Source: Lentisphaeria bacterium (lineage in GTDB: Bacteria > Verrucomicrobiota > Lentisphaeria > Victivallales > Victivallaceae). From it: 64,000 nucleotides of DNA. The notes below the pieces were generated by a model that searched no databases, was not told where the DNA came from, and saw only the letters and a list, made by a program, of their open reading frames with translations. The stretch spans positions 1 to 64,000 of the forward strand of contig JAFWBQ010000121.1 in the NCBI GenBank assembly GCA_017507125.1, read 5' to 3'. The position numbers and the translations under genes were made by a program. Positions within the stretch are counted from its first letter, which is position 1; each line of letters opens with the position of its first letter. Shown piece by piece: positions 1-8,873 of this stretch.

Positions 1-429
1 TACGCTTTGAGTTTCCACGGCACAAAGAATGTGCGGCTCCACCGGAACAGTATCATCAATTCTGCTCTTTTCAGTGTCATCTTCTGGGGCGGTGAAGGCA
101 ACTACACCATGACCGACAACATCTATTACCGTTCAAGTGTTCCCTCAAAGACCAATCCTGCCATGCTTTTTATCGGCGTGAAAAACAAGATCCACTCCGA
201 CGGAAATGTTTTCTGGTCTCCTCACAAACATCAGTATATCGGCGGCGAATTCAGCAACATGGCACGGAAACGCCTGAGTATTTCAAAGACTCTCAAAGAG
301 TGGCAGCAGCAGACCGGAATGGATAAAAACAGTCTCCATGCCGATCCGCAGTTTGTTGACATTGCCAAAGGGGACTTCCGTCTGAAACCCGGTTCCCCGG
401 CGGCAGGCAAAGGCGCATTGGTCAAATAA
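1..429 (+). CDS. C-terminal part of a right-handed beta-helix protein (5' end outside window)
   Basis: The reading frame is open from base 1 to a TAA at 427-429, so only the last 142 residues are visible and the true start lies upstream. Short alternating strands with Asn and Gly turns (NVRLHRNSI, MTDNIYYRSS) are typical of one rung after another of a parallel beta-helix. The end carries a motif of the form DPQFVD...GDFRLKPGSPA, which is common at the C-terminus of secreted beta-helix proteins of polysaccharide-lyase type. The large minus-strand protein at 4803-7682 has a related ending (GDYSLRKNAPG). Substrate and catalytic residues cannot be assigned from this fragment. A PHP-domain gene follows 42 bp downstream and may be in the same transcript. 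Confidence 0.6.
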   Translation, partial: YALSFHGTKNVRLHRNSIINSALFSVIFWGGEGNYTMTDNIYYRSSVPSKTNPAMLFIGVKNKIHSDGNVFWSPHKHQYIGGEFSNMARKRLSISKTLKEWQQQTGMDKNSLHADPQFVDIAKGDFRLKPGSPAAGKGALVK

Positions 430-471
430 TTGACAAATTGCGGGAGATGATCCCGATTCAGGAGTTTCTGT

Positions 472-1356
472 ATGACAACGATCCATTTTTACGGCAGGAA
501 ACTGCCGGTTTTCAAAAGTGCTCTGCACATCCACAGCAATGTTTCTGATGGAGACTTTTCTCCCGCTGAGGTCATCGGACTTTATGCCTCTCAGGGGTAT
601 GATGTGCTGGCTTTTACCGATCATCACAAAGCAAATCCTGTGTCCACCTATGACGGGCAGGGGATGACGCTCCTTTCCGGGATCGAACTGCACCCTAAGG
701 GTCCCCGTGATGCACAATGGCATCTGCTGGCGCTGGGAGTCCCTGAGGACTTCCCCGGGAGATATCCCTCTGGACAGGCGGCAGTAGACGCTGTGAAAGC
801 TGTCGGCGGAGTCATTTACTGCGCCCATCCGGCAGGCGTTTTTACTTCAAATGAGATCCTTGATCTCAAGGGGATAGACGGTATTGAAGTGAGCAACTCC
901 AATAACCGTTTCACCGGGTGGGAAAGCGCTGAAGTGTGTTGGAACGAACTCATCGCCCAGGGATTTGTCTGTCCTGCAGTGGCTGTGGATGATACCCATA
1001 CCCATTGCGATCTTTACCGCAATTGGACCATGATCGCTGCTCCGGACAAAACCGCCGCCTCTTTGCTTGATGCCTTGAAAAAGGGGAACTTTTACGCGAC
1101 TCAGGGGCCTGAGTTCAAAAGCATTTCATGGGAAAACGGCTGCTTTGAAGCTGAATTTACCGAAGTCGTTGAAGCCTTTCTTTACGGATATCCCGGAATG
1201 GAGATCGTTGGAACACCCGGATTCCCCACTCCGGAAACGGCTCCGAAGCTGACTCATCTGAAATTTTCTCCCGGCCCCGGATTCAGAGGAAAGATCCGTT
1301 GCCGCATCAGAGATAAATTCAACAGGTGTGCCTGGAGTATGCCTATAACCTTTTGA
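472..1356 (+). CDS. PHP-domain metal-dependent phosphoesterase-like protein
   Basis: 294 residues with the PHP-family metal-binding pattern: an HxH near the N-terminus (LHIHSNVSDG), FTDHH about 30 residues later, GIELH, CAHP and a late DDTH. The PHP fold binds two or three metal ions and hydrolyses phosphate esters; relatives include histidinol phosphatase and the CehA/McbA-type proteins. The second half (about residues 200-294) looks like a small beta domain rather than catalytic core. The ATG at 472 is preceded by GGAG at 461-464 with a 7-nt gap. No signal peptide is seen, so it should be cytoplasmic. The substrate is unknown; the neighbouring beta-helix gene hints at carbohydrate metabolism, but that is only context. 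Confidence 0.75.
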   Translation: MTTIHFYGRKLPVFKSALHIHSNVSDGDFSPAEVIGLYASQGYDVLAFTDHHKANPVSTYDGQGMTLLSGIELHPKGPRDAQWHLLALGVPEDFPGRYPSGQAAVDAVKAVGGVIYCAHPAGVFTSNEILDLKGIDGIEVSNSNNRFTGWESAEVCWNELIAQGFVCPAVAVDDTHTHCDLYRNWTMIAAPDKTAASLLDALKKGNFYATQGPEFKSISWENGCFEAEFTEVVEAFLYGYPGMEIVGTPGFPTPETAPKLTHLKFSPGPGFRGKIRCRIRDKFNRCAWSMPITF

Positions 1357-1399
1357 AATGTGGATTTTTCATTGATTTTTGACGCTTGAAACTTGAAAT

Positions 1400-1428
1400 T
1401 TGACTCGTGTGGAGTTATTTTTTATAGT
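1400..1428 (+). promoter_or_regulatory. Predicted promoter of the pssA operon
   Basis: TTGACT at 1400-1405 and TATAGT at 1423-1428 with a 17-nt spacer, about 165 nt upstream of the pssA start. The rest of the 236-bp gap between 1356 and 1593 shows no gene. Confidence 0.5.
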
Positions 1429-1592
1429 GACATTACAGGTGCGTTGTGTTCGTTTCAGGGAAAAACCCGTTTCAACTCGCTGTCTGGAAGAAAAAAAGAG
1501 TTCCGGCAGAAGTTTTTGTGTGAAACACTGTTTCCCCCAAACGGTATCTTTCGCAAGAGGAGACTTTTTTGTTATTTACGGAGCTTGAAAAT

Positions 1593-2423
1593 ATGAAAGC
1601 CAGAATAAAATTTTCTGAAGTCGGCAGAAGACTTCTTAAATGGATCCCCAACTCTTTGACTCTTTGCAACAGTTTGTGCGGTTTTGCCGCCATTCTTTAT
1701 ACGCTGCATGCTCATGAGTATCGTTTGGACTCCATTATCAACAGCGGCGGAGCCATGAACGTTTTCAACACCGTCGCCATTTTGATCTTTTCTGCCATGA
1801 TCTTTGATGCCATGGATGGTGTGGCGGCACGACTCCTCAATGCTGCCAGTATGCACGGTATTCAGATGGACTCTCTCTCTGATATGGTGACTTTCGGAGT
1901 GGCTCCTGCTGTGCTGGTGGTGGTTCTTACCGATTTTCTCTATTCCTGGGGCATTTCGACCGGTACCATGGTTCTGCTTTACAGCTGCGGCGCCATTTAT
2001 CTGGGCGGTGCGGCACTCCGTCTTGCCACATACAATGTGGCGGCGATGGAAGAAAACAGCCGCAAAAACCCCAACTGGTTTTCCGGTATGCCCTCTCCCG
2101 GTGCTGCTGCTGCGCTGTGTGTTATTGTATTTCTGATGCCGCAATTCGGCAGTTTTTTCAAAGAGTACCCTTTGATACTGCCTTTGTATGCGGCACTGCT
2201 GGGGGCTCTGATGGTTTCCAAAGTGCCCTATCTCCATGCCGGCAGATTCCTTATGACGATCCGTCACAACCGCAAACGGTTGATCGCCACTTTGCTTCTG
2301 TTGCTTGCAGTGATAATTTTCCGTCTTCCCGGATTGGCGGTGATCGTAACGCTTTACGTCCTTTCCGGACCGGTGATCGGCATTTATAACCTTGTGATTA
2401 AAAAAGGACCACAGAATCCATGA
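1593..2423 (+). CDS. pssA: CDP-diacylglycerol--serine O-phosphatidyltransferase
   Basis: 276-residue integral membrane enzyme expected to make phosphatidylserine from CDP-diacylglycerol and L-serine. The CDP-alcohol phosphotransferase signature DGx2ARx8Gx3Dx3D is complete, with D75, G76, R80, G89, D93 and D97. The following DMVTFGVAPA is characteristic of the PssA rather than the PgsA branch. Several hydrophobic helices follow, including two near the C-terminus. The ATG at 1593 is chosen because GGAG sits at 1580-1583; an in-frame TTG at 1569 has no good ribosome-binding site. The stop overlaps the next start as ATGA, so pssA, the epimerase and dgt form one translationally coupled operon. Confidence 0.85.
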   Translation: MKARIKFSEVGRRLLKWIPNSLTLCNSLCGFAAILYTLHAHEYRLDSIINSGGAMNVFNTVAILIFSAMIFDAMDGVAARLLNAASMHGIQMDSLSDMVTFGVAPAVLVVVLTDFLYSWGISTGTMVLLYSCGAIYLGGAALRLATYNVAAMEENSRKNPNWFSGMPSPGAAAALCVIVFLMPQFGSFFKEYPLILPLYAALLGALMVSKVPYLHAGRFLMTIRHNRKRLIATLLLLLAVIIFRLPGLAVIVTLYVLSGPVIGIYNLVIKKGPQNP

Positions 2424-3382
2424 AAATACTTGTTACCGGCGGTGCCGGATTTATCGGCAGTCACCTGACTGAAGCTCTGCTCAAAAGAGGTGATGAAGTC
2501 ACTGTGGCTGACAACTTCTCAACCGGAAGTATTGAGAATCTTGACAGTGTCCGTGACCATCAGGCATTGAAGATCATTGAGCTTGATGTGGCTCAGGATC
2601 AGCAGAAAGTCGCTCAGTTGGTAAGGGAATGTGACTGTGTTATCCATCTCGCCGCTGCTGTGGGCGTTGAACTTGTGGTCAATGATCCTGCCCGGACCAT
2701 CTCTACCAATGTCAGGGGCACCGAAAATGTGCTGTTGCCCGCAACGGAGTTCGACAAAAGGATCATTGCCGCCTCAACCAGTGAAGTGTACGGTAAATCC
2801 TCAAAGGAAAAGTTTTCTGAAAGCGATGACTTGCTTATCGGTTCTCCGGAGCACTCCCGCTGGAGCTACGCCTGCAGCAAACTTCTTGATGAGTTCTATC
2901 TGACAGCCTTGGTGCAGACCGCAGGTCTGCGGGGGACTGTTACCCGCTTTTTCAATACTGTGGGGCCCCGCCAAACCGGGCGCTACGGTATGGTGCTGCC
3001 CCGCTTTGTCAGGGCGGCGCTGAACAATGAAGATATTCCTGTCTACGGCGACGGCGGTCAGTCCCGCTGTTTCTGTCACGTGCATGATGTGATCCGGGCG
3101 TTGGTGTCCCTCATTGACGATGAACGCACATACGGCGAAGTCTACAACATCGGTTCCCAGCGTCTCGTTACGATCAGAGAGTTGGCGGAACTGGTCATTG
3201 AGCGGACACAAAGCGCTTCCCAAATAGCAGTCATCCCTTACGAAAAGGCTTACTCCAAGGGCTTTGAAGATATGCGCCGCAGAATGCCGGATACAGCAAA
3301 GATACATGCCCTCAACGGATGGCAGGTGGAAAAATCTCTGGAAGAGATCATTGATGATGTGACGGAGTCTTTGAAGAAATGA
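2420..3382 (+). CDS. NAD-dependent sugar-nucleotide epimerase/dehydratase
   Basis: 320 residues, the usual length for an extended short-chain dehydrogenase acting on a nucleotide sugar. The N-terminus has the Rossmann motif GGAGFIGSH, and the catalytic Tyr/Lys pair is in WSYACSK. The stretch RFFNTVGPRQ and the later VYGDGGQSRCFCHVHD resemble UDP-glucose 4-epimerase, UDP-glucuronate decarboxylase and dTDP-glucose dehydratase relatives. The substrate cannot be fixed from sequence alone. It overlaps pssA and dgt by 4 bp on each side (ATGA), so expression is coupled. A role in cell-envelope sugar supply is inferred from the family and the lipid-synthesis neighbour. Confidence 0.8.
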   Translation: MKILVTGGAGFIGSHLTEALLKRGDEVTVADNFSTGSIENLDSVRDHQALKIIELDVAQDQQKVAQLVRECDCVIHLAAAVGVELVVNDPARTISTNVRGTENVLLPATEFDKRIIAASTSEVYGKSSKEKFSESDDLLIGSPEHSRWSYACSKLLDEFYLTALVQTAGLRGTVTRFFNTVGPRQTGRYGMVLPRFVRAALNNEDIPVYGDGGQSRCFCHVHDVIRALVSLIDDERTYGEVYNIGSQRLVTIRELAELVIERTQSASQIAVIPYEKAYSKGFEDMRRRMPDTAKIHALNGWQVEKSLEEIIDDVTESLKK

Positions 3383-4737
3383 GTCAAATGCAATGGAAAA
3401 AGCTCCTTTCTGCAAAACGTCTTGGGAGTGACTCCCCGGGAACCATTTCTGCCGAGCGTTCCCCTTTTCAGCGTGACTTTGACCGGGTGATCTTTTCAGG
3501 AGCCTTCCGCAGACTGCAGAATAAAACTCAGGTTTTTCCTCTGGTTCAGGAGGATTATGTCCGTACACGCCTGACCCACAGCCTTGAAACCAGTTCCATC
3601 GGCAGATCTCTCGGAACTGCCGCCGGAGCTTTCCTTAAAGAAAATTACGATCTTGGAGAGGCTCAGGTGTCAGATGTTGGTGCCATCGTAGCCACTGCCG
3701 CCCTTTGTCATGATATCGGCAACCCGCCTTTGGGGCATGCCGGGGAGGAGGCGATCCGGTACTGGTTCACCCATTCCGACGTGGCAAAAGAGCTCAGGGA
3801 TGAGCTGAAAAGCGATGAGGCACGGGATTTTGAACTTTATGAAGGCAATGCCCAGGGGTTCAGAGTTCTGAGTGTACTTGAAATGTCTGATCAGTGCGGC
3901 GGTATGCAGCTGACCAACGCTGCTTTGGGGAGTTTCGCAAAATACCCGGCACTTTCAAGTGCGTTGATAAAGCCGCCGGGTGTTGCAGGAAAAAAATTCA
4001 ACTTTTTTCACTCTGAAAAAGATCTTTTTGCCGAAGTTGCCGCCAATTGCGGTTTGATCGAATATGCTCCTTACTCCTATGCGCGCCATCCCCTTGCATA
4101 TCTGGTGGAAGCGGCTGATGATATTGCTTATCTGGCTGTTGATTTTGAGGATGGTGCCAGACTTGGCATGATCTCTCAGGATGAGATAGAGAGCCGTTAT
4201 CTTGGTCTTTTGCCTGATTCGGCGGCGGCATCCCATCTCAAAGATATTACCAACCCGGTGCGGCGCACGGAGTATCTCAGGGCTCTTGTCATCGGTGCTC
4301 TGGTGCGTGAGGCGTCGCAAGTTTTCTGCAGGCACTGTGATGAGTTTCTGGCGGGCGGCGTCGGGAAGCCTTTAACAGAGATGCTTTCATGCACGCCTCA
4401 GCTTAAAGAACTGCGGACACGGAGCGTCGAACTGATCTATAACCACAGAAAGGTGGCTGAGATCATCGGCGCCGGATTTGAGATGGTTTCAGGCATGCTG
4501 GACATCTTTGTCCCCAGCGTCAATGAGCTTGCCCTTGAGAAACTTGGCAAGGGCAAGGCTTCCTATCGTTCCCGCCGCATGGGGGCTATGGTGCTTGGCA
4601 TCAGTGATCGTCTCAACGATTCTGAGTGGTGTGCTGATCCCTATGCCAGACTCCTTTCGGTGATGGACTTTATTTCAGGCATGACGGACTCCTATGCTGT
4701 TTCCATTTACCGGAAACTCAAAGGCATCACTCTTTGA
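3379..4737 (+). CDS. dgt: Deoxyguanosinetriphosphate triphosphohydrolase-like HD protein
   Basis: 452-residue HD-domain protein of the dGTPase family, which cleaves dGTP (or other dNTPs) to the nucleoside plus triphosphate. The N-terminal part carries RSPFQRDFDR and AFRRLQNKTQVFP, both typical of the family. The metal-site residues are visible as H67 in TRLTHSLE and the HDIGNPPLGH motif at 111-120. The later stretch YLVEAADDIAYL supplies the conserved ADD. The length matches the long bacterial subfamily. The ATG overlaps the epimerase stop, so it is the third gene of the pssA operon. A strong hairpin terminator follows at 4757-4786. Actual nucleotide preference is not predictable here. Confidence 0.85.
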   Translation: MSQMQWKKLLSAKRLGSDSPGTISAERSPFQRDFDRVIFSGAFRRLQNKTQVFPLVQEDYVRTRLTHSLETSSIGRSLGTAAGAFLKENYDLGEAQVSDVGAIVATAALCHDIGNPPLGHAGEEAIRYWFTHSDVAKELRDELKSDEARDFELYEGNAQGFRVLSVLEMSDQCGGMQLTNAALGSFAKYPALSSALIKPPGVAGKKFNFFHSEKDLFAEVAANCGLIEYAPYSYARHPLAYLVEAADDIAYLAVDFEDGARLGMISQDEIESRYLGLLPDSAAASHLKDITNPVRRTEYLRALVIGALVREASQVFCRHCDEFLAGGVGKPLTEMLSCTPQLKELRTRSVELIYNHRKVAEIIGAGFEMVSGMLDIFVPSVNELALEKLGKGKASYRSRRMGAMVLGISDRLNDSEWCADPYARLLSVMDFISGMTDSYAVSIYRKLKGITL

Positions 4738-4756
4738 AATTCTTCTTTCAAAAGAA

Positions 4757-4786
4757 AAAAGCCGGTCTTTTGCGGGACCGGCTTTT
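4757..4786. terminator. Bidirectional rho-independent terminator between dgt and the beta-helix gene
   Basis: AAAAGCCGGTC at 4757-4767 pairs perfectly with GACCGGCTTTT at 4776-4786 around an 8-nt loop. A-rich and T-rich flanks let it end both the convergent dgt operon and the minus-strand gene. Confidence 0.9.
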
Positions 4787-4802
4787 GTATTATCTGAGAG
4801 GA

Positions 4803-7682
4803 TCACTTGACGCCTTTGACGGCATATTCCCGGTTGCGCAGAAGCACCCAGGGTTCCCTGGTCAGAACGACCTCTCTGATGGTGACGCCATTGAGGGATT
4901 CAAACTCAAATTTCTTTTTTCCGGCGGGGAGTTCAAAAGGCACAAGACGGCGGAATTTGAAACTTTTGAGCAGCATCCACTCCGCAGAGGCTTTGGGCAG
5001 TTCCCTTTTGAAGCTTTGACCGTCACAGGTCAGATTGACTTTGCCGCTGGAAAGATTGGGGGCATATTGACCGCGAACCATCATGAAATATGTTCCGGGA
5101 GCCGGAACGGAAACTTCAAAAACATATTTGGGCATCTTGGCTGAGATTTTCCGGGCGCGGATGAAGCGGAGGGGATCTGAAATGGCTTTCTCAAGGGGAA
5201 TGCGGCCGTCGGCAAAGAGTGTGACCGGCAGGGCAAGTCCCGCTTCGTTGCGGAAAAGGATGGCTCCGCTGTAACGGCGGGGCGTTTTCATCTTCTCAGG
5301 GAGCAGTTTGACCGTGTAAATGTACTCTTTGTTTTTCCCTGAGGCTTTGCAGCTTTTCTGAGTGACTGCAAAAAAGCTGTCTGAAGCGATCGCCTTGAAT
5401 TTCATGGCCCCGGGAGCTGTTACTTTTATGGTACGGAGCGAGAAATCCCCTTTGAGCCAGTGGAGCTCCGTTTTGTCAGCATACATGTGAAGCGGACGTT
5501 TGGGGAACCACTCATGAGCATATCCCTCATAAGCACCACAGTGTTTGAAGTTTGGAAAATTATTCTGGATCATGGCTTTGCCGTATCCGGGAGCATTTTT
5601 TCTGAGACTGTAATCCCCCGTCAGAGGGGCGTTGTAGGTTGCTTTTGCGTAGATGCCCTGCTTTTCGTGACCTGACTTTTTGATAGCCTCCATGTCTTTT
5701 GCGATGAGTTCAGGATCAACTCCGGGGATCCGTTCAAGAAGATTTCCGTTGCAGTCGGTGTTGAAGGTATGCCACAGGCGGTGGTAGAACCTGCCGCTGC
5801 ATCTGAGAATGTTGTTCCGCAAATAGGCTTTGCAGCTGGGGAAATACTCTTTGTGAGGTTCGCTGAAGTTGCCCATACCGTATTTGCTTACCCAGCTGTC
5901 CCCCACAGTATTGTTGAGCGCATAGTATTTGCCCCGGGTATGGTTGACGCCTTTGGTGCCGCCGCCGTTTTTGTAAGGCTGGCTGAAAGTGCCGTCATCA
6001 TCGCCGGGATTTGTGAAAAGATTGCCGATAAGATAGGAGGGGCCCAGACTGATGGGACCTGTTGACATGCCGCTCAAGGTGCCTTCAATACGGTTGCCGT
6101 AGCAGCGGATATTCATGGCTCCGCCCTCAAGTTCAGCGGCATCATCGTTTGAAAAGGCGAAAAAGTTGCCGTAGATATCGGCATCTCTGGCGAATCCGCC
6201 CCGCAGAGAGCCGTTGGGAGGTCCGATGATGTGGTCTATGAAGCGGCGGTCATCTCTGCCCACGAAGTCGTTCCAGCGGACAACGGTGTTGCGGCAATCC
6301 ATCACCTTGATACAGCCGGGACCGGAGGGATGGGCGTAAAGCCAGGTCTGGGAGGGATAGGCCGGATCATGAACAAAACAGCGTTCGATCAGCACGTTCC
6401 GGGTCTGGAAAAGACGGAACGCAAGATCATCATAAAGGAGTTTTCCCGTCGCATCGTGCATTCCGCCGTTGTAGTACATGGAGGCGCCGTAGCGGGGACC
6501 GGCACTTTTACGTCCGAAATTATAGACTTCGCAGTTGCGGATGATGATATTGCTGCAGTTATCCAGTTTGAAACCGTTTTGGGCGCCCTGGGCGTCTATG
6601 ACCATGTCGTCAAAGATGATGTACTTCAAATCTTTCAAAAGAAAGACAGCTTCGCTCCCATTGACGGCGGTGATCACTTTGCCCTTTGAAGTGTACCGTT
6701 TGTATTTGTCAGGTGTGCCTGAAGTGATCTTGACCGTGCATTTGCCGGGCTGAAGAACGACGGTTTCAAAAGGTACTTTACTGTTGAGGGTGCGGAAATT
6801 GCCTTTGACCTCTTTTTTATATCCCTGAGCTGTGATGAGGGCCTTGAAGTCGTAGGCTGTATTTTCCTCAAGATTGAAAAGAGATCCGCGCCAGGCGTGT
6901 TCCTGAACGACTTCAGCAGGGGGCAATGTGGGAAGATAAGTGCCTTTTCCGGCTTTGCGGTAGAAGAATTCAACTTTGAGTTTTTTATTCCGCTCCTCCG
7001 GCAGCAGATTGAGATAGACGCTGCAATTTTCAAAGGTGGGATGGAGTTCAAGGCGTCCGGAGCTGATGACAAGAGGCTTGTTTTTGTCAAATGTGGGATC
7101 AAAGACCACATTGCTGTCGGGGGGGAGTGCAAGTTTTTTTCTGAGATCGCTCTGAGCAGGGGCAGATTTTTCGTTGCGGAAAAATCCTTTAAGAGTCACA
7201 GGGGTATCGGCAGTGACCTTGAGACCTTTCAAATTGAGGCGGGAGGTATATGTGACTCTGGCGCAGTATTTCCCTTCTTTGACAAGTTTGGGATCAGAAA
7301 CGACGTTTTTGCTGCTGCTGCGCCAGACTGCAAAGGTTTTTGCAGGGGTGAGAGTTTCAAAGTTGCCGTTTTTGAGATTGGCGCCGATGGCGGAAAATCC
7401 ATCAACAAGGACCGGATCTTCATTGGTTCCTCTGAGAGTAATATAGATGACTCCGCTTTTGAGTGGTGTAAAGGTCAACTGAAATTCTTTCCAGTCATTT
7501 GCAGAGGGGAGTATACTGGTTTTTTGCAGCAGTTTTCCCTGGGGTTTTGCGCTCTGTGATGTGCCGGGAACGGAACTTTTGATCCGGATCTGTTCATCAA
7601 GTCCGGTGATGTCAATGCGCAGACTGCCGCCGCAGCAGCACAAGGCGCACAAAGAAGTGAGAAATAAAAAAGTTTTTTTCAT
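4803..7682 (-). CDS. Large secreted right-handed beta-helix protein (possible polysaccharide lyase)
   Basis: 959 residues from the ATG at 7682; the in-frame start 16 codons further upstream would put extra residues in front of a clear signal peptide, so it is not used. The N-terminus MKKTFLFLTSLCALCCCGG is an export signal with an unusual run of cysteines; a lipoprotein anchor is possible but the lipobox is not canonical. An N-terminal beta-sandwich-like region of about 320 residues is followed by parallel beta-helix rungs (YIIFDDMVIDAQG, NIIIRNCEVYNFG, NVLIERCFVHD, NTVVRWNDFVG), then C-terminal beta domains. This architecture is common in polysaccharide lyases and other uronan- or mucin-active proteins, but no catalytic triad is identifiable. 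It is monocistronic, with its own promoter at 7731-7758. Confidence 0.7.
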   Translation of the reverse strand: MKKTFLFLTSLCALCCCGGSLRIDITGLDEQIRIKSSVPGTSQSAKPQGKLLQKTSILPSANDWKEFQLTFTPLKSGVIYITLRGTNEDPVLVDGFSAIGANLKNGNFETLTPAKTFAVWRSSSKNVVSDPKLVKEGKYCARVTYTSRLNLKGLKVTADTPVTLKGFFRNEKSAPAQSDLRKKLALPPDSNVVFDPTFDKNKPLVISSGRLELHPTFENCSVYLNLLPEERNKKLKVEFFYRKAGKGTYLPTLPPAEVVQEHAWRGSLFNLEENTAYDFKALITAQGYKKEVKGNFRTLNSKVPFETVVLQPGKCTVKITSGTPDKYKRYTSKGKVITAVNGSEAVFLLKDLKYIIFDDMVIDAQGAQNGFKLDNCSNIIIRNCEVYNFGRKSAGPRYGASMYYNGGMHDATGKLLYDDLAFRLFQTRNVLIERCFVHDPAYPSQTWLYAHPSGPGCIKVMDCRNTVVRWNDFVGRDDRRFIDHIIGPPNGSLRGGFARDADIYGNFFAFSNDDAAELEGGAMNIRCYGNRIEGTLSGMSTGPISLGPSYLIGNLFTNPGDDDGTFSQPYKNGGGTKGVNHTRGKYYALNNTVGDSWVSKYGMGNFSEPHKEYFPSCKAYLRNNILRCSGRFYHRLWHTFNTDCNGNLLERIPGVDPELIAKDMEAIKKSGHEKQGIYAKATYNAPLTGDYSLRKNAPGYGKAMIQNNFPNFKHCGAYEGYAHEWFPKRPLHMYADKTELHWLKGDFSLRTIKVTAPGAMKFKAIASDSFFAVTQKSCKASGKNKEYIYTVKLLPEKMKTPRRYSGAILFRNEAGLALPVTLFADGRIPLEKAISDPLRFIRARKISAKMPKYVFEVSVPAPGTYFMMVRGQYAPNLSSGKVNLTCDGQSFKRELPKASAEWMLLKSFKFRRLVPFELPAGKKKFEFESLNGVTIREVVLTREPWVLLRNREYAVKGVK

Positions 7683-7730
7683 AAAATCTGTCGCCCTCAA
7701 TATCATAAAAATCGTAACTGAACCATTCAA

Positions 7731-7758
7731 AATATAACATGGGAAATTTTTTTTGCAA
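7731..7758 (-). promoter_or_regulatory. Predicted promoter of the large beta-helix gene
   Basis: Read on the minus strand, TTGCAA (7758-7753) and TATATT (7736-7731) lie 16 nt apart, about 50 nt upstream of the ATG at 7682. Confidence 0.55.
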
Positions 7759-7808
7759 GCAAATCTCTGTTGTTTATGAAAAAATTTTAATTATTTATGG
7801 AACCGCTA

Positions 7809-7837
7809 TTGAAATAAAGCCATAGTGGTGGTATTGT
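7809..7837 (+). promoter_or_regulatory. Predicted promoter of the orphan pseudopilin
   Basis: TTGAAA at 7809-7814 and TATTGT at 7832-7837 with a 17-nt spacer, about 55 nt upstream of the ATG at 7894. Confidence 0.5.
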
Positions 7838-7893
7838 ATTAAAGATTGAATTTTTTTAACATGAACTTACCAGTGATACCGGAAGAAGGAGTT

Positions 7894-8697
7894 ATGAAGA
7901 ACGAACGATGCAGATTGTTCTTATTGAAAGAATCGTTGTTTAAAAGATCGCAGTTCTGCTGTGCCTCTGCCCATGGGCAGGGTAAAGCAAGCTTTACCCT
8001 TATTGAACTTCTTGTCGTTATAGCTATAATTGCCATATTGGCTGCCATGCTGCTGCCCGCTTTGCAGAAAGCGAAAGCCCGCTCTCACCAGGCTGCCTGC
8101 ATGAACAACTTCAAAAGTTATGGAGTGGCAATTGGGCAGTACTGCGCGGACAATAAAAATGTCGTTATGCCTTTCTGGAACAATACAAAAAGCGGCGACA
8201 GTACAGGAGGATGGTACTACGAATATCCTTTCAAAGGGCACATTGTCGGAGGAAAATTCGGTTTTCTTGCATCCTATCTCGGAACCAATCGGCAGGGGAT
8301 CCTTGGAGGGATCTATTATCCCACAAATCCCAGGTATTATTACCGCAGCAAGTTTGTGTGCCCTGCAAGAGACAGAATGGAATTTCCCACTGCTTCAGGA
8401 GAGATGATCTGCTTTATCGGGATCAACGGATACAATGCAGGACAAAAACGCGCCAGTCTCAACCGCTGCAAGCGTCCCAGCCGTTTGATGGTCATTGGGG
8501 AAACAAAACATGCTTCTATGCTCCATTATACAACTCAATATCCTGACCGGGATTTCAGAATCAAACTTGCCATGCCCCACTCCGGGAAGAGTATGTTCGT
8601 ATTTCAGGGCGGCAATGTGGAAATGGTTCCTTTCGGCAGGATCCCTACTGTGGCAAATTCATCATTCTGGCTTTACAGCAGCAAGGTTGACTGGTGA
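7894..8697 (+). CDS. Pseudopilin with prepilin-type N-terminal domain (orphan, Lentisphaerota style)
   Basis: 267 residues. A long, basic leader of 33 residues precedes F34 of [20 protein letters not shown], a class III prepilin signal with the conserved Glu at mature position 5. The start at 7894 is supported by GGAAG and AAGGAG just upstream. The leader ends [12 protein letters not shown], so position -1 is Ser and not the usual Gly. The mature part ([18 protein letters not shown]...) resembles the globular domain of the many DUF1559-like pseudopilins seen in Lentisphaerota and Planctomycetes, whose function is poorly known. It stands alone between unrelated genes with its own promoter and terminator. 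The DNA for the leader end contains two adjoining palindromes (see 7967-8000). Confidence 0.8.
   Translation: MKNERCRLFLLKESLFKRSQFCCASAHGQGKASFTLIELLVVIAIIAILAAMLLPALQKAKARSHQAACMNNFKSYGVAIGQYCADNKNVVMPFWNNTKSGDSTGGWYYEYPFKGHIVGGKFGFLASYLGTNRQGILGGIYYPTNPRYYYRSKFVCPARDRMEFPTASGEMICFIGINGYNAGQKRASLNRCKRPSRLMVIGETKHASMLHYTTQYPDRDFRIKLAMPHSGKSMFVFQGGNVEMVPFGRIPTVANSSFWLYSSKVDW
7967..8000. repeat. Two overlapping perfect palindromes inside the pseudopilin leader
   Basis: CTGCCCATGGGCAG (7967-7980) is a perfect 14-bp palindrome. It overlaps a second one with 10-bp arms and a 2-nt centre, AGGGTAAAGC-AA-GCTTTACCCT (7979-8000). Both lie in coding DNA just before the FTLIEL codons. Confidence 0.85.
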
Positions 8698-8731
8698 TTG
8701 CTCCGGAGCGTTTTCACTGATAAATTATGAT

Positions 8732-8768
8732 CCTGAGTCCGTTGAAAAGCGGCGCTCAGGTTTTTTTT
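8732..8768 (+). terminator. Rho-independent terminator after the orphan pseudopilin
   Basis: CCTGAG (8732-8737) pairs with CTCAGG (8755-8760), with an inner CCG/CGG stem, followed by eight T's at 8761-8768. Confidence 0.85.
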
Positions 8769-8802
8769 GTCATTTTAATCAAAAAAATGCTCTTTTTCAG
8801 CA

Positions 8803-8831
8803 TTGCAAACAGGGGCGCTTGGGCGTATATT
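8803..8831 (+). promoter_or_regulatory. Predicted promoter of the GH89-like/GH20 operon
   Basis: TTGCAA at 8803-8808 and TATATT at 8826-8831, 17 nt apart, about 43 nt upstream of the ATG at 8874. Confidence 0.55.
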
Positions 8832-8873
8832 ATTCTTGAGGGAAAGATTTTTTAATTAACATGAGGTATTTAT

